Shown in pieces: positions 51,430-62,227 of a DNA stretch of 64,000 nt. Every line of letters starts with the position of its first letter. The first letter of the stretch is position 1. Below the pieces are notes generated by a model. It ran no database searches. It was not told the DNA's origin and saw only the letters and a program-made list of their open reading frames with translations. Source of the DNA: Hygrocybe punicea (lineage: Eukaryota > Basidiomycota > Agaricomycetes > Agaricales > Hygrophoraceae). The translations under genes and the position numbers were made by a program. Location of the stretch: assembly GCA_963556145.1 (NCBI GenBank), contig OY744470.1:4650001-4714000 (forward strand), read 5' to 3'.

Positions 51430-52727
51430 AATGGAAATTTCATTGAATTGAGGCAGGGCTGCAGAAACAGCGAAGTCAGAAGGGTCACCAGTTCAATTGC
51501 AATCTCTAGGGGTGAAATGAGAGATTAATTGTTCTCTTAGTTCGGCGCATATCCACGAAATACGGTACCTGACTACTCGGATTCGAGACTCAGCCGATCC
51601 GACGATATTGGCAAGCTTGAGTGCCCTGGGCCCCTGGCTGGAGTTCCCATCAAGGTTGGAGCATCCATTGAGGCTGGAGGGGCATCAGAGCTCATCCAAG
51701 CGGCTGCATTTCGTGAAAAACTACTCACCAGTGCTTGACCCCTCAGGCCTCAGATTTGGGAACTGGAATGCCTATTCTGACAGCATTGGCCACGTGTGCC
51801 CTGTCATTACTGAGAGAGTGGCGGTAGGATAAACCTGTTAACAGTACAGATGATCAGCGAGATCAAAAAAGAAGCAGAAAAGAAGCAGAAAAAAAAAAAA
51901 GGGCTCGGCGGCAGTGGAATGAACAAGCGCAGTGGTTTTTTGGGCTTCGGGATATAACGTGCTATGACCAAAGCACAGTAGATGTGTGTGTGAGATGGTG
52001 ATGAAATGGAATGATTCGTCTACTTACAGGCTTCCAGCTTTGCCCGACAACCATTCTCCGGTAGCCTGCGGCGAACTTCACATCTTGATCATCGAGACGT
52101 GAATGTCCTTGAGAGACAGCATGAAACGGCGAAGTCAGAAAGGTCGCCAGTTCAATTTGTGATCGCTAGGGGGTGAGATGAGAGATTGAGTGCCTGACTA
52201 CTCGGATTTGGGCCTTGGCTGATCCGATGATATTGGCAAGCTTGGGTCCCTGGCTGGAGTGCCCGTTGAGGTTGGAGTGTCTGTCAAGGCTGGAGTATCC
52301 CTCGAAAGCATCAGAGCTCATCTTAGCGGCTGCATTTCGTGAAAAACCGCTCATCAGTACTAGTGCTTGATTGGCTTTAGATTTAGAAACTGGAATGACT
52401 ATTCCGACAGCATTGGCCGCGTGTGCCCACTGTCATTACTGAGAGAGTGGCGGTAGGGTAAACCTGTTAACAGTACAGATGATCAGCGAGATCGAAAAAA
52501 GATGCAAAAAAAAGAAGAAAAGAAGAAAAAAAAGCGGCTCGGCGGCAGTGGAATGAACAAGCGCAGTGGTTTTTTGGGCTTTGGGATAATGTGCTATGAC
52601 CAAAGCACAGTAGATGTGCGTGTGAGATGGTGATGAAATCGAGTCTAGTTCTCCGCTTGAATCGTGAATATGTCTTGGGACACTCCATGGCTGCCGTGCT
52701 GGTCAATAGTTACCTTCGTATTCCATT
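51430..52727. repeat. Direct duplication of about 0.5 kb flanking the MULE
   Basis: 51462-52010 and 52121-52641 are near copies, sharing CGAAGTCAGAAGGGTC-type starts, GATATTGGCAAGCTTG, AACCTGTTAACAGTACAGAT and GTGTGAGATGGTGATGAAAT ends. The 110 bp between them resembles the Ulp1 exon at about 50715-50790, so the duplication involved the MULE edge. No gene is supported. Confidence 0.7.
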
Positions 52728-53702
52728 ATGAAAACCCTGCCACCGTCCTCAGTATCCTCCATCCTCTTCTCATCCGCCTCTCCATCTATAACGTTGTCAG
52801 ACCCTTTCGAAATGGCAACACAGCGGGCAACACAGCGGGCAATTCGACGTGGTCCCATCACACTGACAGGACTTGACAGCCACAAGCCCAGTAAGAACGC
52901 AGTGTATGTGGTTTTCAATGGAAGGGAGACAGGTGTTTTTCATTCCTGGTGAGTTCGAGTTATTGACATGGGTACTTTGCTAATGATGAATAAAGGCCCG
53001 CTGCCTCTGCAGCAACGCAGGGCTTTTCTAATGCCAGTTACCTTGGGTATCGTACCATCGATGCTGCGCAAGAAGCATGGGATACTGCTGTTGCTAATGG
53101 AACGACAGGTAATACTTACCCTCAGGCTCCTCGCACACCCCAACGCACTTCAGCTCCTCGCACTCCCCAACACATTCCAGCTCCTCGCACACCCCACCAA
53201 CCTGTCCAGGCCGTGGTGACACCAACACCGCCTTTGGCAGGGCCGAGCCTCCACGCAGGTGGGCAAACCGACGAAGAGTCATATTGGGTGGTTCTCCAAG
53301 GCACCTCTCCCGGCGTCTATTTTGGAATGTAAGCAAAAAATGAAGCAGCCGATTTCACATTAACATAACAGCACCTGCAGGAGACATGCTCGTTCTGCCC
53401 TTGGTCACATCTCCAACCCTCTAGTTGAGTGTGCTTGCAACCTCGCCGAGGCTGACCGCTTGTTCGTCTGTGGGTGCATGAATGGTATTGTGAAAGATGA
53501 GATGGTTGTGGCAGACATAGATTCCACCTATGACAGCCTCCACAGCCTCGCCACACATGTTGAACATGCCAGAGATGAGAAGGACAGCATTGATGGGGCG
53601 CTCCACATGAGTCGTGTCCGCGGTGGTGAGAGGGATGAGACGAGAGGCAGGGATGGGCGAGGTCCAGCGAACGACACAGGCGCAATCATGAGAGGGTCGT
53701 AG
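52728..53702 (+). CDS. Protein with two RNase H1 N-terminal (viroplasmin-like) domains
   Basis: Exons 52728-52948, 52996-53328 and 53372-53702; both introns are phase 2 (47 and 43 bp); 294 residues, no internal stop. The first domain is NAVYVVFNGRETGVFHSWPA then ATQGFSNASYLGYRTIDAAQ, matching the RNase H1 N-terminal hybrid-binding motif (YxVxxGxxxGxYxxW ... GxxxxxYxTxxxA). A Pro-rich linker with repeated APRTPQ follows. The second domain, SYWVVLQGTSPGVYFG and later SNPLVECACNLAEADRLFV, is more divergent. This domain binds RNA:DNA hybrids or dsRNA in RNase H1. No catalytic RNase H part is present. An alternative start is the ATG at 52812. Confidence 0.68.
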
Positions 53703-54297
53703 AGCAGAACTCGACTGGAGAAAGAGCCCTTGAGAACACACGGCAATATGTTCTATGTACTAGAATGGTTAGTTGCTGTATCCGATAGAGAATGGTGGTT
53801 ATAGGAAAAACACACCGATGAAGACAAAACGTTGTGACCATAGGAATGAAGCGGGCTTTGAGAAGGACATGACAAATGTCTTAGCGTAGTCTTAGCATTT
53901 GGGCGACCCCGCAAATGTATTCAGCTACCCCAATTAGAGTTAATTGATCATCTAGATATAATAGTAAGGAGATCGTCGTGCGATAGTGTTGCCACGGCTC
54001 GGCTCGTAAGCCGCGAGCCGCTCGAGCCGAGCCGTATGTAAGCTGAGCCGAGCCGTAGAAATGGCTCATGGCTTGTAGTAGCTTCGCTTAATGAGCTTAT
54101 GGCTCGCTCATGGCTCGAGCGGCTCAAGCCGCTGGAGCCATTCCCGATTTGGAAATAAATGTCTCCTGGATCTCCAGTGCATTCCTCCTTGCTCCCTGGA
54201 CCAGCCAAGCCCCTTGAAGTACAAAGCATGCCGAGATGACACAGCGGCGGGCTGCGCGAAACCCACACCGGTCCACGGGCACTAAATATGACCATGG
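53703..54297. repeat. GAGCC/GGCTC palindrome-rich stretch
   Basis: Between about 53990 and 54135 many GAGCC and GGCTC words alternate (CGGCTCGGCTCGTAAGCC, GCTCGAGCCGAGCC, TGGCTCGAGCGGCTC), giving several nested hairpins. The rest of the interval is noncoding to my eye. Confidence 0.65.
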
Positions 54298-55490
54298 TTG
54301 GTAAGTATTCAATTTCTTTTACTCAAATACTTGACTGCAACGACAACGACGGGCTACAACGAACCCGACGGGGGGAACAGGAACAGGAACAGGAACAGGA
54401 ACGGCAACGGCAACAGCACCAACAGAAACAGCAACTTCACTACCCGGATGAACACAGGCGGCTATGGAGGGGTGGTGATGTGCCCACCCCGCATCAGTAT
54501 GTTTTTTTATTGCTGTTTTTGTTTTTATGTTGTGTTACTGACTATTTCCTACGACGCCCACGCCCACACCCACGCCCACGCTCTCAACATTCACAATGAA
54601 GAGGACGCGGCCGAAAGCGGCGTAGACGGGGAGGGAAACCCAATGGCCAGCAATGGCCCCCAGACGACCGCGATCCGACCAAACGGGGAGGAGACGGGAA
54701 CGACAGGAAAGGTAGTAAAACGGATGCAGCGGGATGGTGGCGCACCCACCCCCGCTGCCCAGGTATGGAATTTTGTTTTGTTTTCATTCTTTTCTTCTAA
54801 TCTTGTACCACAGTCCACGTCAACGCCAACGCCAAATGAGGACCCCCCGCCTCCAAACACCCTGCACCCAGGAAGGAGGCCAGACCCCAACAGCAACGCC
54901 CAGCGCAACAGCGGCAACAGCAGCAGCAGCAGCGGTGCGGCTGCAACGGCTGCAACGACGATAGCGGCAGCAGCAATGCGGCTGCAACGGCTGCAACGGC
55001 AATAGCGGCAGCAGCAACGGTGGCAACAGCAATGGCAACAACAGCAGCCATGACAGCTGGCAGCGGCTACCGGCGGCAACAGCAGCAACGAATGGCGACG
55101 CGCCCAGGAAGGTCAAAGCAGAGAAACGAGGCTAGGACAGGCAGGTGAGTGTCCACCCTCTCCTCTTGCCAGCACGACACTGATGACTGGTCGTACACCT
55201 GTCGGCTTGCGGACAATGACCACGGTGACGGCAGACACGGAGAGAAGGTAAGGGGCAACAGATGAGGGGACAAGTACTCCAGTGCGCCGAGGACACCAGG
55301 ACGATGCATGCCAGCGGCCTTGAACCTCTCGCAAATGAGAAGGAGATGCCAGGGGGGAAAGGCTTCCTAGTGCATTGTGGACACAACACAGATGCCCAGG
55401 ATGGCCCACTCCAACACCTCACAAGCGTGCACCCACGTCGATCAGGGCATTCAGCAAGATATTACCAACTGACTTGGGATGCCTGAAAAT
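54298..55490 (+). other. Low-complexity region, coding status uncertain
   Basis: Contains GGAACA repeats (about 54376-54400, Asn/Arg runs in one frame), a possible intron (GTATGG ... TACCACAG, about 54762-54812) between PTPAAQ and STSTPTPNEDPPPPNTLHPG, and CAGCAG/CGGCTGCAACGG repeats at 54900-55080. Frames on both strands are open only because of the repeats. A Pro/Thr/Ala-rich host gene is possible but not demonstrated. Confidence 0.25.
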
Positions 55491-55509
55491 GAGATTGCCC
55501 AACTGACTT

Positions 55510-56440
55510 GGGGATAGCTGAATCAGGCTGAGATATATCCTGGCCCAACTGAACTGGTCCAGGCTGATGTTCCCAGGATATATTCTGGGCCAACTAGGAT
55601 GGTCCAGGCTGATGTTCCCTGGATATATCCTGGCCCATCTGGGATGGTCCAGGCTGATGTTCTTGGGATATATCCTGGGCCAATTGACATGGTCCAGGCT
55701 GATGTTTCCCGGATATATCCTGTGCCAACTGACATGGTCCAGGCTGATTTTCTCAGGATATATCCTGGGCCAATTGACATGGTCCAGGCTGATGTTCCCA
55801 GGATATATTCCTGGCTCAACTGGGATGGTCCAGGCTGATGTTCTTGGGATATATCCTGGGCCAATTGACATGGTCCAGGCTGATGTTTCCCAGATATATC
55901 CTGTGCCAACTGACATGGTCCAGGCTGATTTTCTCAGGATATATCCTGGGCCAATTGACATGGTCCAGGCTGATGTTCCCAGGATATATTCTGGGCCAAC
56001 TGAGATGGTCCAGGCTGATGTTCTTGGGATATATCCTGGCCCATCTGGGATGGTTGAGGCTGATGTCCCCAGGATATATCCTGGGCCAACTGGGATGGTC
56101 CAGGCTGATGTTCCCAGGATATATCCTGGCCCAACTGAGATGGTCCAGGCTGATGTTCTTGGGATATATCCTGGGCCAATTGACATGGTCCAGGCTGATG
56201 TTCCCAGGATATATCCTGGCCCAACTGAGATGGTCCAGGCTGATGTTCTTGGGATATATCCTGGGCCAATTGACATGGTCCAGGCTGATGTTTCCTGGAT
56301 ATATCCTGTGCCAACTGATATGGTCCAGGCTGATTTTCTCAGGATATATCCTGGGCCAATTGACATGGTTTATGCTGATGCTGTCATGATGTCTCCTGGC
56401 TCATCTTGGATTGTTCAGGATAATGTTCTTAGGTTATGTT
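55510..56440. repeat. 45 bp minisatellite with a palindrome in each unit
   Basis: About 19-20 units starting GGTCCAGGCTGATGTTCC. Most contain the perfect palindrome CAGGATATATCCTG or a close variant. The unit is 15 codons long, so frames stay open on both strands (about 300 residues each). Variants recur in the order CTTGGG, TTTCCC, TTTTCTC, TTCCCA, a four-unit higher-order repeat of about 180 bp. The last two units are degenerate. Confidence 0.9.
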
Positions 56441-56696
56441 TTCAGGATATGTCCACAAGACATCTGTTTTGTTGCTAGAGCTCATAATCATGTGCCACAA
56501 TAACTTGATTGATTCATTATAGTCAACTCCTGGTAGCTGCAACTACCCATAAAGCCCTGATACATGTCAGCCCTTCTTGTATTTTTTCTTTTCAGGTCCC
56601 TGCTCAGTTTCTTCCTCTGGATCTATATGACGTTTGGACCGTTGCCTATTATTGTTGAATTAGTATCCTTTTCACAACTTATCCCACAATCATGAC
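56441..56696. other. Stretch downstream of the minisatellite
   Basis: No gene or repeat recognised. Confidence 0.4.
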
Positions 56697-59294
56697 TTAC
56701 AATCTGTCAGCAGATGGAATCTGCTCAAATACTGACTTCACCTCAAGCATGACTTTCATCCACCTTTCATGTTCTGCTTGTCCCCCAATCCGACTTCCCC
56801 ATTCCTTTAGTCCCACCAAGAACAGAACAAGTCCTCCAAGTCCTCTTCTACACCATGTTTTCTCCAGAACACTATTTGCAGATATACCACCCAAGGTACA
56901 CCGTTGCCACCACTTTTCCATCTGTTTTTCAATTCTATCAAAGTCCATGATATCATCCTGTTTCTTTGATCGACTCAAGCTCCAGTTCACTAAGGATCGA
57001 GGGGGCTTGAATTCCAAAGCAGGTGGTGTGGTGGGACCACCCAAGCAAACCAGGGCCAATTCAGCACCTACCCAAGCCTCACAAAGATGACTCCAATCTT
57101 GACCCAGCTTGGAGATTGTATTCTCATCAAGACCAATTTCCAGACCCAGACGCTGTATTTCTCTTGGAATACCTGTTGTCTTGATAATAATTTTTGGAGG
57201 AGCTGGTAATTTTTTTAGCCTGTAGTTTTCATGATCAGTTATGCATGAGAGTATATATAAATGTTCAACCTTTCAATATCCTCTAGCACAACTTCAATAG
57301 CCCTCATAATGGAATTGTATCCCACAAGTGTTGTTTGGTGAGTGTAGTCTGGAAAATCACTTGGTATATCATCATCTCAAATAAAGTGTGCCTGAGTATA
57401 TGCCCGCAATGCTAATCCAAGGCCAAGAAGGATCTGCTCAATGGATGAAGTACAATGGGGTTTTCCAGAGGAAGCATCAATCCATGGTTGTGTTGCAATC
57501 CAAGCAACAAAGCTCTTGCAGTTGTCTGGGTGATCACTATCTGCAAAGAATTCGGCTGGAAGATATTTGTGGGCAAAGTTCCAGCTTGCCCATGAAGCAG
57601 GAACTTCAGCATGGCTTGAACCATGCTTATCCTGTGATAAAATGAGATTTAAAGAGTGATGAGAGGAAAATATAACAAACTGCATATTTTATCAGTGCCA
57701 AGGCATCCTGATATTCCTTTATGGATGATAACATCTTGAGAAATGCTTGATTGCTGTATAAGGTGCCTGCTGGTGATTGTTTATGAGCTGCTCCTGCAGC
57801 TGGGGCACTTTCTACTTCTTCTCCCTCAGCGCTGTCCACCTCAACATACAACCTTTTTGCCTGTTTTACAGGAACTACTTTTTTCTTTTCCACAGCACGT
57901 AACTCTTGTTTCACTTGCAGTGGTCATTTTCCAGCTGCTTGCCTCATATACCAGAAGTGATATAGCCCATTTGCACATCGATTTGTCATGCGTGATGGCT
58001 CTTTGATGGTAATGTCATTGTCATGAGGAATGGATGTGGACTTGAAAAAACCCTGGGGATTGGCCTCAATTTCCTTCCAGTGTACAGTGGAGGATCGAGT
58101 GTAAAATGCTGTACACACATTAACAATAAATACACATCAATGGTATTGTGAGGACATACCCATCACTAATTTCACAAAGTTGCGAAGCACCATCCGCACA
58201 ACCAAAGGGTCAGCATCGACTGGCTTTTCAGGCAGATATGGATATTTGTCATCATCAAATGTTGTGATGGCCCAAGGTGAAAGCTTGGAATTGTCTTCCT
58301 CATTCTCTACAATGTCATTTGAATTAATCATCACATGTGAAACATGATTGTCAATTACCTTTGCAGAAAGATTGTGCAAATTTACACCACTCATCATAGA
58401 AATCACTATCCTTCCATTTGGAAAAATGCCTGGAGAATTTAGCCGTAGGATCATTGGTCTCAAATCTTGTTGCATTTCAGTTGATGTTTAACTTCTTGAA
58501 AATGAAAACTTACTTGGATACAGAAGCTTGATCATTCTCATTCACATGTGTGGTTAAGATGACAACATGAACCCCCATTTTGCGATGGAGATCATTCATG
58601 AAGCTCGTTACTGTTCTATGGAGTTGTGTCCTGGCCTCTCTGCTGGAATAGTCAATCACATATTCACTTTCCCACAGTATGATTACATACTCCATTTGTT
58701 GTTCACGTGGCCAAGCTTCTGTATGCCACTTTCTAGCCTCATCATCACAACGTGCTTGATCCTCCTCTGATAGGCCATTCCAGACATTCGAGAGTGCAGG
58801 CTGATAAGCACTCATATGAGTGTGACTGCCAGCATTAATCAAATTTTGCATTTCTTCCTCCACTTCCCTCTTGAATAAATATCCTGCTGCTGTTCTCCGT
58901 GTCCATCGTTTACCCCACATATCATTTCCTTTTCCAACACCACTATCCTTCTCAACATGATTTTCCGACTCGTGAGTATCACCTCTAGCCTTTTTCTTGT
59001 TCTGTTGGGATTGTCGCTCATTCTTAAACCAATTGGCAATTTTCTACTCAAGGTTAATATGTTTAAAATGAAGAGAAGTATAATTAAAATGGTATTAACC
59101 TTGTGAAGAATGTCTTTATCATCAGGCAGAACAAGTGGTGTTTTGTTGGCTCCCTTCCTCTGCTTTTGAAGCTGATGCAACTCTTTGATGATCTCAGTTT
59201 GAATTTTTTTCTTATTTTCATTGTTGGTGGTGGAAACATATTTGTTGTAGTGAGACTTGAGAATTGCCTGGATTTCTTCAGTAGCCCAAGCCAT
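56697..59294 (-). CDS. Multi-exon hypothetical protein with a WFKNER motif (probable pseudogene)
   Basis: Exon 1 (59294-59100) MAWATEEIQAILKSHYNKYV joins in phase 0 to exon 2 (59043-58514) KIANWFKNERQSQQNKKKAR. That stretch resembles the WFxNxR helix of homeodomain-like proteins. It then reads WTRRTAAGYLFKREVEEEMQ, SAYQPALSNVWNGLSEEDQA and GVHVVILTTHVNEN. Later exons give KFETNDPTAKFSRHFSKWKD, SPWAITTFDDDKYPYLPEKP, DNDITIKEPSRMTNRCANGL, an in-frame TGA near 57924 (after RQAAGK), DKHGSSHAEVPASWASWNFA and the C-terminal DFDRIEKQMEKWWQRCTLGG. I recall comparable predicted proteins in mushrooms; no function is known. DNA binding by exon 1-2 is an inference. Confidence 0.55.
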
Positions 59295-59804
59295 TTGTAG
59301 TTCAGTATGAGGTAGACTGGAGGATGAGTGAAATAGAAGTGGTAAGGGAAGTTAGGATGAACTCTGGAAGCTAAAACAGATTTTCCTTGCAAATTGGAGC
59401 AGTAGTAACTCAGAAATCGGAGCAAACTTGAGTTGCTGTGGCAAATTCCCACGTCAACAATCACATGTGCAAATTGCCACGTCAACAATCACATGTTCAA
59501 AATATCACGCGATGGTTCAATTGTATTTAAAAACTCCGAAACCTTCGTTTTCACCCCTTGAGTGCTTTTCTCCCACTCCCACTCCCCCGGCAGAGAGAGC
59601 CGAATCTCTCTGCTTGATGCCAGGGCACTGAAGTCCTGGTGAGGGTGCAGCCTGTGGTGTGATCTGCACTCCATTTCGTAGACCTGGATATGTTACCAGC
59701 AGAGAGGGTGGCCTCTCTGCTATTCCCTGGGCATGGGTCCAGGGTAGGTAACTTAAAAGGTTCCCATTTATTTATACATAGTAGTAGTAACGAGTTATGA
59801 TAAT
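59295..59804. other. Intergenic stretch with small inverted repeats
   Basis: Upstream flank of the minus-strand gene. The 59588-59735 part has GAGAGAGCCGAATCTCTCTG and GAGAGGGTGGCCTCTC, two short hairpins of similar style. Nothing else was recognised. Confidence 0.45.
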
Positions 59805-60861
59805 TACGAGTTCTTTTAATTTATTAAAAGACTCGTTCTTTATCAGACCTGGTTCAGTGAGGGTTCGTAATTAATTAATTAATTGATTAATTGATAAAGT
59901 TGATCGCCTACTGACAAAATTTTTTTAGGTAACAGATATGATTCTACTTCTGATACTGGAAAATCAGATACAGTTGGGGCCATGTGTGGACAAGCTTACA
60001 TAAGCATCCCAATATGGGTTGGTGCAAAAAAGACAAATTACCTTCCAATTATATGCAAAATATTCGTACTGGTCTCAATTCTTATCAGAATCAGCTGAAA
60101 ATTGAACTGCTGACTAAGATTATCATTTCGGGTCAGGTGTGACAGTGACATGTGACCAATCTAACCATATAAGGCAAATTTTGATATTATATAGCAAATT
60201 TTCTACTGATCACAATGGTGACAGTCACATATGACCAGTCTAACCATATATGGTAATTTTGTGTAATATATGCTAAATCACATACTGCTCATCATATTTA
60301 TTACATAAATGCAATTATATTCAAAATATTTATACTGACCTCAATTCTTATCAGATTCAGCTGAAAATTAAACTCTTGACTAATATAACCATTTCGGTCA
60401 AGGTGTGACAGTTACATGTGACCGCTCTAACTATATAAGGCAATTTTTGATATTGTATAGCAAATTTTTTACTGATCATAACGATGACAGTCACATGTGA
60501 CCAGTCTAACCATATAAGGCAATTTTACATCAAATATGCTAAATTTTGAGGTGATCACAGGAGTTATAGTCACATGTGACCACTGTTACTATATATGGAA
60601 ATATCAGCCATATAAGCAGAAATTAGTGTAATTCAGATGATATAATGATATTTTTACTTAAAACATATAATTCAATGTGATATCACTGTATATATTATAT
60701 GCTAATTATATATTTCTAGTAAAATCACTTATCGATATTCGTAACAATCATCCAAATAAAAATCCAATGACAGAAACAAGACTTTGTTCATGCCATATGC
60801 AACATTGGCCCACTCAAGCACAGTTATCTTCATGTCATCATCTGTTGTACAGCAATGTTAT
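59805..60861 (+). mobile_element. Non-autonomous Helitron-like element, copy G, 3' end missing
   Basis: TACGAGTTC start and the usual interior with GTCACATGTGAC-type sites (one reads GTGACATGTGAC, one GTCACATATGAC). It stops at CAGCAATGTTAT where copy H begins; the last ~300 bp of the element are absent on the far side of H. Confidence 0.85.
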
Positions 60862-62014
60862 TACGAGTTCTTTTAATTTATTAAAAGACTCGTTCTTTAT
60901 CAGACCTGGTTCAGTGAGGGTTCGTAATTAATTAATTAATTAATTGATTAATTGATAAAGTTGATCGCCTATAGACAAAATTTTTTTAGGTAACAGATAT
61001 GATTCTACTTCTGATCCTGGAAAATCAGATACAGTTGGGGCTATGTGTGGACAAGCTTACATAAGCATCCCAATATGGGTTGGTGCAAAAAAGACAAATT
61101 ACCTTCCAATTATATTCAAAATATTCGTACTGGTCTCAATTCTTATCAGAATCAGCTGAAAATTGAACTGCTGACTAATATTATCATTTCGGATCAGGTG
61201 TGACTGTGACATGTGACCAATCTAACTATATAAGGCAATTTTTGATATTATATAGCAAATTTTCTGCTGATCACAATGGTGACAGTCACATGTGACCAGT
61301 CTAACCATATAAGGCAATTTTACACCATATATGCTAAATTTTGAGGTGATCACAGGAGTCATAATCACATGTGACCACTGTTACTATATAGGGAAATTTC
61401 AGCCATATAAGCAGAAATAAGTGTAACTCAGATGATATAATGATATTTTTTCTTAAAACATACAATTCAATATGATATTGCTGTATATATTATATGCTAA
61501 TCATATATTTCAAGCAAAATTATGTATTGATGTTCGAAATAATCATACAAATAAAAATCCAGTGACAGAAACAAGACTTTGTTCGTGCTATATGCAACAT
61601 TGGCCCACTCAAGCACAGCTGTCTTCATGTTATCATCTGTTGTGCAGCAAGATTATGGAGAAGTGAGATTAGGCAAATGTAAGTCAATTGTTATCATACT
61701 GTTTAAAGGTAGTTGTATTTGACAGTTGATGTGTTACTCTCTCTTTTGGCTGAGAATATTGCATAATAACGAAGCAAAGAAGACATGACAGTGGGAGAGG
61801 AGGTCAAGACATGTTATGCAGTTTTATTTTTTCTACTTTTTATGTTGCTATGGTGAGAGGTGGGCTTATTAATATATAATATATGCTATATGTCTTATAT
61901 CACATGTAACATGCTTTATGCAATTTAATATTATTATTTACTTCATCATGAAAGTGAGGAGGGGAAAAAAAGAACTCGTTCATGCCATGCGCAGCACTGG
62001 CCCACTAAACAAGT
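60862..62014 (+). mobile_element. Non-autonomous Helitron-like element, copy H
   Basis: 1153 bp, complete: TACGAGTTC at 60862, CTAAACAAGT ending at 62014. It is joined head to tail with the broken copy G. Confidence 0.88.
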
Positions 62015-62227
62015 AAAATCTAAGCTTATTTTCTGTGTGTACTTAGTTTTGCTGGCATGCCTATAGACAGGGCAGCGGCGGTTTCGCGAGTTCGCGAGTA
62101 TTTGGGTGGTGGGGTTGGGGCCACCATCACTGGATGAGGCATCATGCCCCCCAACTGTTCTCTGGTCCCTGGAGACCTCGCGGACACAGCGCCGACGTCC
62201 ATTGACGTCGCGGTGCATGTACGCGAG
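62015..62227. repeat. Stretch with the 53 bp palindrome, family member 3
   Basis: At 62176-62228: CCTCGCG arm, CGACGTCCATTGACGTCG centre, CGCGAGG arm. It shares the layout of 1098-1150 and 41437-41487. No gene is seen. Confidence 0.6.

Noticed and set aside
55419..56478. Open frames of about 300 residues on both strands
   Set aside because: They arise because the 45 bp repeat unit is a multiple of three and lacks stops in several frames; no non-repetitive coding sequence supports them.
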